5,220 nucleotides of DNA from NCBI GenBank assembly GCA_030447145.1, contig JAUJLY010000253.1, positions 1 to 5,220 on the forward strand. Direction: 5' to 3'. The position numbers were made by a program, and so were the translations under genes. This stretch comes from Thermomicrobiales bacterium. GTDB lineage: Bacteria > Chloroflexota > Chloroflexia > Thermomicrobiales > UBA6265. The notes under the pieces are model-generated. The model was not told the origin of the DNA and did not search any database. It worked only from the letters and a program-made list of their open reading frames with translations. This document shows, in pieces, positions 1-5,220 of this stretch (the first letter of the stretch is position 1; each line of letters starts with the position of its first letter).

Positions 1-475
1 GATCCCGGCCTGGTTGGATGAGGCCCTCACGTTCCCAGAACCGGACCGTCGATCCGGGGATACCGGCATCCCGTGCGACCTCAGCGACATGTAAGAAGCG
101 ACCCGGAACTGGGGGGCGAAAAGAGTCGGTTGATGCCGTCGCCAAGACCTCCAGCGCTTGAATGGCACCGTCGACAGCTTCCCGCTCGCGATGGAGCGCC
201 GCGTGTCGTGCATCCACGAGGCGGGCAACGGCTGACGGGTTTGACGCGTGGACGGCGCGCATGACCGTTCGCGCATAGTCCCACCCATACCCCGCTATCA
301 CCAACCGTGACACGCGAAGCGCGAACAGGTGGTGCACGCCATAGCGGCGGTGCCCGCTCGGGGCACGTCGTGCCGCCGGCAGAAAGCCTTCCTGCTCATA
401 GAAGCGAACGCTAGCCGGGCTGATTCCCGCATCGCGGGCTAGATCGATCGGTCGAAGTTCAGGTTCATTCTTCAA
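1..475 (-). CDS. MerR-family regulator with two tandem MerR HTH domains (3' end outside window)
   Basis: Reading the minus strand leftward from 475 gives an uninterrupted frame of 158 codons to the window edge. The first MerR winged helix-turn-helix covers about residues 7-75: 'PIDLARDAGISPASVRFYEQ', then EGFLP and the wing motif SGHRRYG. A helical, charged stretch (about 80-115) resembles the MerR dimerisation helix. A second MerR recognition unit starts near residue 126: 'VAEVARDAGIPGSTVRFWER' followed by EGLIQPGRD, where the window cuts it. Ordinary MerR proteins have one HTH plus an effector domain, so two units in one chain is an uncommon architecture; actinobacterial TioE-type regulators may be similar (recalled, not checked). 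There is no ATG. I chose TTG at 475 because GTGAGG lies 6 nt upstream; GTG at 487 or TTG at 481 are alternatives in the same frame. It is divergent from the ABC operon and is its likely regulator (inference). MerR proteins usually activate by untwisting promoters with long spacers. Family assignment is firm; ligand and exact start are not. Confidence 0.87.
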   Translation of the reverse strand, partial: MKNEPELRPIDLARDAGISPASVRFYEQEGFLPAARRAPSGHRRYGVHHLFALRVSRLVIAGYGWDYARTVMRAVHASNPSAVARLVDARHAALHREREAVDGAIQALEVLATASTDSFRPPVPGRFLHVAEVARDAGIPGSTVRFWEREGLIQPGRD

Positions 476-496
476 GCTCAACCTCACAGCGCAGTT

Positions 497-549
497 GCAA
501 GATTATGAACGGATTCCATTGTATCGATTGCAAAAAGCTTGAATCTTGC
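497..549. repeat. 8-bp inverted repeat in the divergent intergenic region
   Basis: GCAAGATT (497-504) is matched exactly by AATCTTGC (542-549), with 37 nt between the arms. The arms flank the candidate regulator promoter and touch the candidate exporter promoter, so they could be paired operator half-sites for the divergent MerR-type protein. Eight base pairs at this distance can also arise by chance. Confidence 0.35.
502..533 (-). promoter_or_regulatory. Candidate promoter for the MerR-type regulator, 20-bp spacer
   Basis: On the minus strand, TTGCAA (528-533) and CATAAT (502-507) resemble -35 and -10 boxes and are separated by 20 nt. MerR-family proteins typically act on promoters with overlong 19-20 bp spacers, so the spacing suits autoregulation. 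The spacer contains a weak dyad (GATtCcATtGtATC on the plus strand, 5 of 7 pairs). This rests on motif matching only. Confidence 0.35.
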
Positions 550-578
550 TTTGACGTCGTAATGTGGACCTATATCGA
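546..578 (+). promoter_or_regulatory. Candidate promoter for the ABC-exporter/kinase operon
   Basis: Two overlapping readings are possible. TTGACG (551-556) with TATCGA (573-578) has a normal 16-nt spacer. TTGCTT (546-551) with TATATC (571-576) has a 19-nt spacer of the kind MerR proteins activate. Neither is a strong match. The position, about 20 nt upstream of the first gene and facing the regulator, is right for an operon promoter. I cannot tell which reading is used. Confidence 0.28.
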
Positions 579-595
579 ATGACGAAAGGATATGC

Positions 596-1579
596 ATGGA
601 CCGAACAATTCACGTTCATCACCTCTCGATGACGTATCGCGTGCCGGTTCGGCAGGAAGGACTCGGGGCGGCACTTCGGTCCCTCATCCACCGCTCATAC
701 CGGGAGCTCGCAGCTGTCGATGCAGTTTCTTTTGATCTTTTTGCAGGAGAAATCGTCGGATTCATCGGGCCCAACGGTGCGGGGAAGACGACGACACTGA
801 AGATGCTGAGTGGGATTCTGCATCCGACCGGGGGCGACGCTGACATCCTGGGCTTTCAGCCATGGAAGCGCCAGCCCGCCTTCCTCCGGAGGATCGCGAT
901 TATCCGGGGCAGCCAGCCGATCGGTGGGCCAGTCGAACTAACCGTGATGGATTCCTTGCGCCTCCAGCAACTGATCTACGACGTGGATGACAGGGCGTTC
1001 AAGCGAAACCTCGGGCAACTCAACGCCATGCTGGATCTCCGGACACTGCTCGATCGGCAGATCCGGGCGTTATCGCTGGGCGAGCGTATGCGATGCGGAC
1101 TGGCACTGAACCTGATCTACCGCCCTGAGGTGCTCTTCCTCGACGAACCGACCATCGGCATGGACGCCAGCGTTGTCGAAACGACGCGCCAGTTCATCGC
1201 CGCCTATTGCCAGGAGACTGCCGCCACGGTCCTATTGACCAGTCACTACATGGCCGATGTTGAGCGCCTCTGCCGGCGCGTCATCCTGATGGATAAGGGG
1301 ACGGTCCGCTACGATGGTGACCTCCGCACGCTATCGGAACGGCTTTCGCCCTACAAGATTCTTAGGGTGAGTCTTGTCGGCGCCAAGGCGCTAGACCTGT
1401 CGAGCTTTGGAGAGGTGGATGAGGCTGAGAACGGGACGTACGACATCCGCGTCGGCAGGCGTGATGTGCCTTCGGTCACGGCACGCCTGCTGGCCGATTT
1501 CCCAGTTACTGACCTGGCCGTCCTGGAACCTCCCCTGGATCGCGTTATCGATCGCGCCTATCGGACGGGGGTTGCATGA
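596..1579 (+). CDS. ABC exporter ATP-binding protein (COG4586-like, viologen-exporter type)
   Basis: This is the 327-residue cytoplasmic ATPase that would power the two permeases encoded just downstream. Visible motifs, in order: Walker A GPNGAGKT at 58-65, ABC signature LSLGE at 159-163, Walker B VLFLDEP at 179-185, D-loop GMD at 188-190, and switch histidine H217 in LTSHYM. The N-terminal extension before Walker A (around 15-40) and the wording PTIGMD and TSHYMADVERLC match the COG4586 exporter ATPases rather than generic drug ATPases. Residues from about 252 form a small C-terminal domain usual in ABC-2 ATPases. The Q-loop is atypical: IIRGSQ (102-107) stands where relatives have VVFGQ, so Q107 appears displaced by one residue. 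The ATG at 596 is preceded by AAAGGA (585-590) at 5-nt spacing. The stop overlaps the next start (ATGA), implying translational coupling. The function class is secure; the transported compound is unknown. Confidence 0.93.
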   Translation: MDRTIHVHHLSMTYRVPVRQEGLGAALRSLIHRSYRELAAVDAVSFDLFAGEIVGFIGPNGAGKTTTLKMLSGILHPTGGDADILGFQPWKRQPAFLRRIAIIRGSQPIGGPVELTVMDSLRLQQLIYDVDDRAFKRNLGQLNAMLDLRTLLDRQIRALSLGERMRCGLALNLIYRPEVLFLDEPTIGMDASVVETTRQFIAAYCQETAATVLLTSHYMADVERLCRRVILMDKGTVRYDGDLRTLSERLSPYKILRVSLVGAKALDLSSFGEVDEAENGTYDIRVGRRDVPSVTARLLADFPVTDLAVLEPPLDRVIDRAYRTGVA

Positions 1580-2346
1580 CGCGTTCACTTCGCCTCATTG
1601 GCATCTACGCTCACCGCACGTTCCTGGAGTGGATGACGTGGCGCGGCTTCCTCGTGACGCTCGTCCTCGGTCAGTGCGTTACGCCAGTGCTCGGGTTCGC
1701 CGTGTGGTCGGCGGCGCTCCCGGATGCAAGCAATCTCTCCACCTACTACATCTCCCTGCTCGTGGTCCAGCTCATGACGGTCTTTCAGCTCGACCATACG
1801 CTGGCCAATCCGATCTACCGCGGCACGCTGAGCCATCAGCTGGTCCGACCGCATTCCCCGATCCTCGGCACGCTGGGCACCTGCTTCGCCGAGCGTCTGT
1901 GGTTCGTCATCATCGGTGCGCCCGTGGTTGGTCTCCTCGTATTCCTGTCGAATGTGCCACTAGTAGTGGCAAACGTCCTCCTTGCACTGCCTGCGCTGGC
2001 ACTCGCCATGGTCGTGCGCTTCCTGTTTACCCTGGCCCTGGCGTTGACAGCCTTCTGGACGCAGCAGGCGCATGGCATCGTTGCCTTCGGCGCAACGTTG
2101 ACCTTTCTCATCGGTGGATCAGCGGTGCCGATCCTGTATTTCCCTGATCCACTCCGGTCAGTCGCGGAGTCCTCACCGTTTTCCGCGATGCTTGGGCTAC
2201 CAGCCGCCATTGCCAGTGGATCCCTGAACCGTGACCAGGTCGTGATGGGGTATGCCTGGCAAGCGGTCTGGCTCGCGGTGTTCCTCATCGTGACCGTCGT
2301 CGTGTGGCGGTCAGGTGTCCGACGATTCACGGCCGTTGGAGGGTGA
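1576..2346 (+). CDS. ABC-2-type exporter permease subunit 1 (COG4587-like)
   Basis: A 256-residue integral membrane protein, one half of the probable heterodimeric pore. Hydrophobic segments are visible at about 23-45, 55-72, 107-125, 127-162 (probably two helices), 165-188 and 225-244, giving about six membrane spans as expected for an ABC-2 permease. Between spans two and three, residues around 80-95 (YRGTLSHQLVRP) carry the G-x-L-x-x-x-L-x-x-P motif of the cytoplasmic coupling region in this family. The basic C-terminal tail SGVRRFTAVGG also resembles the end of the sister permease (SGLRRYTSATS), consistent with two homologous subunits. Its ATG overlaps the ATPase stop by 4 nt, with a G-rich GGGGG (1567-1571) 4 nt upstream acting as a weak ribosome site, so it is probably translated by coupling. 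Assignment to COG4587 rests on gene order and overall pattern. Confidence 0.87.
   Translation: MTRSLRLIGIYAHRTFLEWMTWRGFLVTLVLGQCVTPVLGFAVWSAALPDASNLSTYYISLLVVQLMTVFQLDHTLANPIYRGTLSHQLVRPHSPILGTLGTCFAERLWFVIIGAPVVGLLVFLSNVPLVVANVLLALPALALAMVVRFLFTLALALTAFWTQQAHGIVAFGATLTFLIGGSAVPILYFPDPLRSVAESSPFSAMLGLPAAIASGSLNRDQVVMGYAWQAVWLAVFLIVTVVVWRSGVRRFTAVGG
2338..2343 (+). promoter_or_regulatory. Shine-Dalgarno site that fixes a GTG start for permease 2
   Basis: GGAGGG lies 7 nt before the GTG at 2351. A longer in-frame ATG at 2315 exists, but it has no such site and would overlap permease 1 by 32 nt and add 12 hydrophilic residues. The GTG is therefore the better start. Confidence 0.75.
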
Positions 2347-2350
2347 GCCA

Positions 2351-3133
2351 GTGAAGTTGCTAAGGCTTTCCTGTGCGATCTTTGCCATGTCCCTCAAGGC
2401 AGATCTGGCCCACCGCTCCAACATCCTGTTTCAGGTGCTGCTGAGCCTAGCAGCGGCGGGGTCGTCTCTCATCACCGTGCAGATCATCTTCAGTCGCACG
2501 GATCACCTGGGTGGCTGGACCCTCCATGAGGCGGTCATCCTGTTCGGCACCTTCACGATTCTCGGCGGCATCCTCCTCACGTTTGTCGAACCCAACGTGC
2601 TTTGGTTTCACCAGCGTGTTATTGCTGGCCAACTCGATGAGGTGCTGGTGAAGCCAGCGCCCAGTCTCTTCCTGCTCAGCCTGGGACGGCACGCACCCCT
2701 TGGATTGGTGCAAGCAGTAATTGGCGCTGTCATCGTGGCCTGGGGCATCTCCCTGTCGGGCGACGCATTCCCTGTGTGGCGCGGACTCGTGTGGCTCACG
2801 CTGCTTGCGGTGGCTGCGGTCATTACGTGGGTTACGCGCGTCCTGGTCGCCCTGATCAGCTTATGGGTGCCCGGACTGGCCCTGGATGTCGTCTACGACG
2901 GAGCCTGGCAGTTCGGCCGCTATCCGGTGACGATGTATCGCCAGCCCGCTCGGTTCGTGCTGACCTGGGTGCTCCCAGTCGCCTTCATCACGACGGTTCC
3001 TGCCCGTGCGCTTACGCGCGGCGTCAGTCCCCAACTTCTCGGAGCAAGCCTCGCTTTCGGTTTCGTCGCCATCATGATTCTGCGCCTGGTGTGGATGTCG
3101 GGCCTACGTCGCTATACGAGCGCCACGAGCTAA
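2351..3133 (+). CDS. ABC-2-type exporter permease subunit 2 (ABC2_membrane_6/COG3694-like)
   Basis: A 260-residue membrane protein when started at GTG 2351. Hydrophobic segments lie at about 26-47, 60-80, 113-132, 143-172 (likely two), 201-220 and 229-248. It carries the clearest family marks of the cluster: GQLDEVLVKP at 93-102, the coupling motif, and FGRYPVTMY at 188-196, followed by a membrane segment with the VLPVAFITTVPA pattern (207-218). These are typical of the ABC2_membrane_6 permeases that pair with a COG4586 ATPase and a COG4587 partner. In Synechocystis such a three-gene exporter gives resistance to viologen herbicides, which is where the usual product name comes from. Family homology does not fix the substrate here. 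Only 4 nt separate its start from the previous stop, and the kinase gene follows after 25 nt, so all four genes are probably co-transcribed. Confidence 0.9.
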   Translation: MKLLRLSCAIFAMSLKADLAHRSNILFQVLLSLAAAGSSLITVQIIFSRTDHLGGWTLHEAVILFGTFTILGGILLTFVEPNVLWFHQRVIAGQLDEVLVKPAPSLFLLSLGRHAPLGLVQAVIGAVIVAWGISLSGDAFPVWRGLVWLTLLAVAAVITWVTRVLVALISLWVPGLALDVVYDGAWQFGRYPVTMYRQPARFVLTWVLPVAFITTVPARALTRGVSPQLLGASLAFGFVAIMILRLVWMSGLRRYTSATS

Positions 3134-3158
3134 CGCAATCGGGAAGGGTGAGAGGACC

Positions 3159-4052
3159 ATGGACACTGAGTTCGTAACAAAGGCGGCCGACCGACTCCAT
3201 GTGCACCTGAATGGACAAGAAAGCATCTATGGGTTGTCTGGATCTCGAATTCACTTTGCAACCCAGCACGACGGCACACCGTGTGTGCTGAAGACAACAT
3301 CACTTCGAGATGATGGCAGAGCCGGTCAGCGAGAACTCACCTTCTATCGAGACATCGCTTCACAGGTGCCAGTTCACACGCCTGATCTCCTCGGGGTGTA
3401 CGAGGAAAGTGACGCGATTGCCATGCTCCTCTCATTCCATGGCGCGGCCGAGCCTGCCACAAGCTGGAACCGTACGTCGTGGCATGCGCTGGCCACCGAT
3501 CTCGCGCACCTGCATCGCACGGTACTGCCGGAAGCGACCGGTTGGGAAAAAGACGATGCAGAACGGTTCCGTCCCCTGAGAGCGCCTGATATCGCGATGA
3601 TCGAGGACTTTTGGCGTGACGACCTCGGATTGGCCCTTGATGCCATCGTCGACAGCCGGGACGCATTGGAGAGGGAAATTCTGCAAGCGGGAACGTGCTT
3701 TCTTCACGGCGACTGCCATACGGATAACATCTTGCGTGAACCAGATGGACTGGTATGGATCGACTGGCAGTCGACGAGAATCGGCAATCCCGCCATGGAG
3801 TTGGGTTTCCTCAGTGCACGAGTCACGCCCAGTGGCGTTGAGGTACCGGAATGGTTCCTAAGGTCATACTGCAAGGAGAGACAGATAGAGCCCGAGCGAA
3901 TGCGACAATTGGTCATCGCGGCCGAGTTGAGTATCTTCGTCTTTGAATGGCCACCCTATACGGTGTTCGATACACCAGAAGGAACCTTACACGTCCGGCG
4001 CCGCACTCAATATCTTGCTGAACAGTGGCTGGATATGGTCTCCGCGACGTGA
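3159..4052 (+). CDS. Aminoglycoside-phosphotransferase (APH) superfamily kinase
   Basis: A soluble protein of 297 residues with the APH/choline-kinase-like fold, which transfers the ATP gamma-phosphate to a small-molecule hydroxyl. Visible features: an N-lobe strand CVLKT with the probable ATP-binding lysine K45; E59 in QRELTFYRDI as the likely salt-bridge partner; catalytic loop HGDCHTDNIL at 183-192 with catalytic D185 and N190; and the metal-binding D202 in WIDWQ, followed by GNPAMELGFL. Length and residue order are normal for APH-family proteins (PF01636). A ribosome site is present but imperfect: GAGAGG sits very close to the ATG, and AAGGG is 10 nt away. It follows the permeases by 25 nt, so it is the last gene of the exporter operon and may inactivate the compound that is pumped out (inference). 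The family also contains sugar, choline and amino-alcohol kinases, so aminoglycoside resistance is not shown by sequence alone. Confidence 0.9.
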   Translation: MDTEFVTKAADRLHVHLNGQESIYGLSGSRIHFATQHDGTPCVLKTTSLRDDGRAGQRELTFYRDIASQVPVHTPDLLGVYEESDAIAMLLSFHGAAEPATSWNRTSWHALATDLAHLHRTVLPEATGWEKDDAERFRPLRAPDIAMIEDFWRDDLGLALDAIVDSRDALEREILQAGTCFLHGDCHTDNILREPDGLVWIDWQSTRIGNPAMELGFLSARVTPSGVEVPEWFLRSYCKERQIEPERMRQLVIAAELSIFVFEWPPYTVFDTPEGTLHVRRRTQYLAEQWLDMVSAT

Positions 4053-4063
4053 GCGATTCACGT
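4047..4063 (+). terminator. Hairpin over the kinase stop codon; weak terminator candidate
   Basis: ACGTGA (4047-4052, containing the TGA stop) pairs exactly with TCACGT (4058-4063) across a 5-nt loop. Only a short TTCT follows, with no real T-tract, so termination here would be weak. It may instead protect the mRNA 3' end or be incidental. Confidence 0.25.
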
Positions 4064-4132
4064 TCTGGCCTGACTTGTGATGGGCCTCGAAGACGAATCC
4101 GGCCGATCCAGTAAGGACCAGACGATGATCCG

Positions 4133-4352
4133 ATGGATCACCTCGCGAAGCGGCTATCGGAGGGCCTGGACGATTTTGGTGTATGGCTAGACCGCCTGGT
4201 CACGGCTTCAATCACCGCCCTGCATCCACCTGCATCCATTCGACGATGCCGCCTCCGTCGAGGAGTTATCCTGGGCAATACCCGTTGCCAGAACAATCCA
4301 AAAAGGAGTGGCGTCAACCCTGAGACTGCCGCGGATGCAGGTATTCGGATGA
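4133..4352 (+). pseudogene. Small unrecognised gene, frameshifted by a 10-bp tandem duplication
   Basis: I do not recognise this protein. From ATG 4133 the frame begins 'MDHLAKRLSEGLDDFGVWLD' and continues with RLVTASITALHP. At that point the sequence carries two perfect tandem copies of CCTGCATCCA. The frame then shifts into an arginine- and cysteine-rich tail ending at 4387. Removing one copy restores a continuous frame, continuing FDDAASVEELSWAIPVARTI and ending at TGA 4350-4352. The repaired product would be 69 residues, with protein-like composition on both sides of the junction. The start is unsure: AAGGA (4113-4117) is 15 nt away from 4133 and fits better an ATG at 4125, whose frame stops after 21 codons. 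Most of the 350 bp between the kinase and the next gene is explained by this remnant. It could also be chance open sequence, hence moderate confidence. Confidence 0.45.
4219..4238. repeat. Perfect 10-bp tandem duplication
   Basis: CCTGCATCCA occurs twice back to back (4219-4228 and 4229-4238). Ten is not a multiple of three, so the duplication changes the reading frame of the small gene it lies in. Replication slippage is the usual cause of such a repeat. Confidence 0.9.
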
Positions 4353-4385
4353 ACCCTTCTCCAGTCTTTGATCGGTGTGCAGATT

Positions 4386-4391
4386 AGGAGG
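4386..4391 (+). promoter_or_regulatory. Strong Shine-Dalgarno site for the gene at 4400
   Basis: AGGAGG is a near-perfect match to the 16S rRNA tail and sits 8 nt before ATG 4400. The GTG at 4391 overlaps this site and is not a credible start. The quality of the site argues that a real gene starts at 4400. Confidence 0.8.
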
Positions 4392-4399
4392 TGAATAGG

Positions 4400-5011
4400 A
4401 TGCACTTGATCGATCAGTGGTACAAGCGAGTCTGGGATTGTCAGACCATGCCTGAACTGACGCAAATTGGGCGACCGCGAACGAGAGCGGGCCCACTACA
4501 TCGATGGACATCTCTTTTACGAGGACTACTCCATCGACAATGCCCCCTGCCAAGAGCAAGTGGAGGCGGGAAAGGATGAAACATCCTGCGTCTGGGCCCT
4601 CGGGGCGCGGGAGATCGAATTGGATCCCATTTCGGTGGTGAGCGATGTTCCCCCTCCACCGGCAGTTCGTGAAGCCTTCGCCAACGAGGTCCTCGACGGT
4701 CAGGCCAGTCCCAACAGGCTCAATGTGGCGGCGATGACCCACTTTGAGGCTCGGTTCAATCCGAACGACGCTGTCTTGCTGGCCGACGGACCACTCATGG
4801 TGTCCATTCATTGCGTGTACTGGGGCGAAGTCCGTGGCTCCAGGCACATGGGATGAGTTCGGAGGGTTCGCTATGGACCATGGGAATCGTTCTTACGGAG
4901 TTTGACGGAGTTTGGAAGATTGACGAGTACGCCGCGTTGATCTGCACAGGGCAGTGCGACTGGGTCTACGCGACTCCCGTACCGACGTCCGTGGCAATGC
5001 GTCACGAGTAG
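4400..5011 (+). pseudogene. Unrecognised protein gene interrupted by two compensating single-base frameshifts
   Basis: No family is recognised with confidence. Coding-looking sequence changes frame twice. The start, 'MHLIDQWYKRVWDCQTMPEL' then TQ, is in the frame of 4400. The centre (from about 4467 to 4853, including HYIDGHLFYEDYSID and HFEARFNPNDAVLLADG) is in the next frame and stops at 4854-4856. The end, 'SSEGSLWTMGIVLTEFDGVW' then KIDEYAALICTGQCDW, is back in the first frame and stops at 5009-5011. Dropping one A from the AAA at 4464-4466 and adding one G to the GGG at 4850-4852 would join everything into about 203 residues. No signal peptide or membrane helix is visible. The end looks like paired beta strands around a DGVWKI turn, loosely recalling NTF2/SnoaL-like folds (weak inference). 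As it stands the gene is broken: either a genuine pseudogene or homopolymer sequencing errors in an intact gene. Confidence 0.6.
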
Positions 5012-5092
5012 CGCCTTGATCATCACGTGAGTCGTACGGAGAACAATGATCGGTCCCCACGCCGCCGAGGGTTGCTCCCCCATGCGTTGTCC

Positions 5093-5107
5093 CTCCGGGA
5101 CCCGGAG
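5093..5107. repeat. 15-nt GC-rich palindrome CTCCGGG-A-CCCGGAG
   Basis: CTCCGGG (5093-5099) and CCCGGAG (5101-5107) are exact complements around a single A. There is no T-tract on either strand, so it is not a convincing terminator by itself. In RNA it would fold as a 6-bp stem with a 3-nt loop. It could be a binding site or a pause hairpin; its role is unknown. Confidence 0.3.
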
Positions 5108-5151
5108 CATCCGGCAAGAGCTGCGTGGAGGCAATCCGGCAGCAAGTGAGA

Positions 5152-5179
5152 CCGCACGTGCTTTGGTGCACGCGGTTTT
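5152..5179 (+). terminator. Probable intrinsic terminator before the next gene
   Basis: CCGC (5152-5155) and GTGC (5158-5161), separated by a 2-nt bulge, pair with GCAC (5168-5171) and GCGG (5172-5175) around the loop TTTGGT. TTTT follows at 5176-5179. The GC-rich stem and T-run on the plus strand fit a Rho-independent terminator closing the transcription unit of the gene at 4400-5011. The bulge and short T-run lower confidence. Confidence 0.5.
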
Positions 5180-5216
5180 CGAACCACGTCGTTTGATTGA
5201 ATGGAGGGTGGGAAGA

Positions 5217-5220
5217 ATGC
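5217..5220 (+). CDS. Start of the next plus-strand gene, cut by the window edge
   Basis: ATG at 5217-5219 is preceded by GGAGGG (5203-5208) at 8-nt spacing, an excellent ribosome binding site. It lies 37 nt after the probable terminator. Only the start codon and one more base are inside the window, so nothing can be said about the product. No clear promoter is seen in the short gap. Confidence 0.45.

Noticed and set aside
73..264. Short plus-strand open frame opposite the regulator
   Set aside because: It is antisense to the clear MerR reading frame and has no ribosome site or protein-like pattern.
1956..1970. 15-nt palindrome GCCACTAGTAGTGGC
   Set aside because: It lies inside permease 1 and encodes ordinary membrane residues (PLVVA). 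There is no T-run or positional sign of function, so probably incidental.
1407..2147. Plus-strand open frame of 246 codons overlapping ATPase and permease 1
   Set aside because: Out of frame with two well-supported genes and rich in Arg, His and Pro, as expected of an off-frame reading in GC-rich DNA.
1836..2330. Minus-strand open frame of 164 codons across permease 1
   Set aside because: Shadow of the permease gene: rich in Arg, Thr and Ala with no motif, and lying wholly inside a convincing membrane-protein gene.
4126..4140. Palindrome TGATCC-gat-GGATCA overlapping the ATG at 4133
   Set aside because: Short GATC-type palindromes recur in this window (for example 443-450 and 4407-4416), so this one is not distinctive.
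4464..4469. Programmed +1 ribosomal frameshift in the gene at 4400
   Set aside because: There is no in-frame stop or slow codon at the switch, no upstream stimulator, and a second shift of opposite sign would also be required.
4314..4847. Long minus-strand open frame of 177 codons
   Set aside because: It lies antisense to the better-supported plus-strand gene with a strong ribosome site, has no recognisable motif, and shows low-complexity antisense-like composition.
1..5220. CRISPR array, tRNA/rRNA genes, transposase or insertion-sequence ends
   Set aside because: No regularly spaced repeats, no tRNA-like cloverleaf noticed by eye, and no transposase motif in any reading frame.

Overview
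The window is bacterial, moderately GC-rich and tightly packed, with GTG/TTG starts and a 4-nt ATGA gene overlap. No gene fixes the taxon. The composition and the look of the last two coding fragments would fit a Chloroflexota/Thermomicrobia-like or actinobacterial genome, but that is a guess.

Layout. Positions 1-475 (minus strand) hold the 5' part of a MerR-family regulator that carries two MerR-type DNA-binding domains in one chain; it runs off the left edge. A divergent intergenic region of about 120 bp (476-595) holds candidate promoters and an 8-bp inverted repeat. From 596 to 4052 (plus strand) lies a compact four-gene operon. It encodes an ABC-2-type exporter ATPase, two different membrane subunits (the ATPase plus two-permease arrangement of the COG4586/COG4587/COG3694 exporters, the group that includes the Synechocystis viologen exporter), and an aminoglycoside-phosphotransferase-superfamily kinase.

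Positions 4053-5011 look decayed, or contain sequence errors. A small unrecognised reading frame at 4133-4352 is broken by a perfect 10-bp tandem duplication. A second unrecognised gene at 4400-5011 has a strong ribosome binding site but needs two opposite single-base shifts, both next to short homopolymer runs, to be read through. Positions 5012-5220 hold a likely intrinsic terminator, and a strong ribosome binding site with an ATG at the very right edge opens the next gene.

How the parts may work together (inference). The MerR-type protein probably senses a small molecule and controls the divergent operon. The three ABC proteins would form a drug or small-molecule exporter made of an ATPase dimer and a permease heterodimer. 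The kinase-fold protein would modify a small molecule, possibly the same compound. Together this reads as a regulated export-plus-modification resistance cassette. The substrate cannot be read from the sequence. Each protein family is known; the least explained parts are the duplicated MerR domain and the two broken genes downstream.
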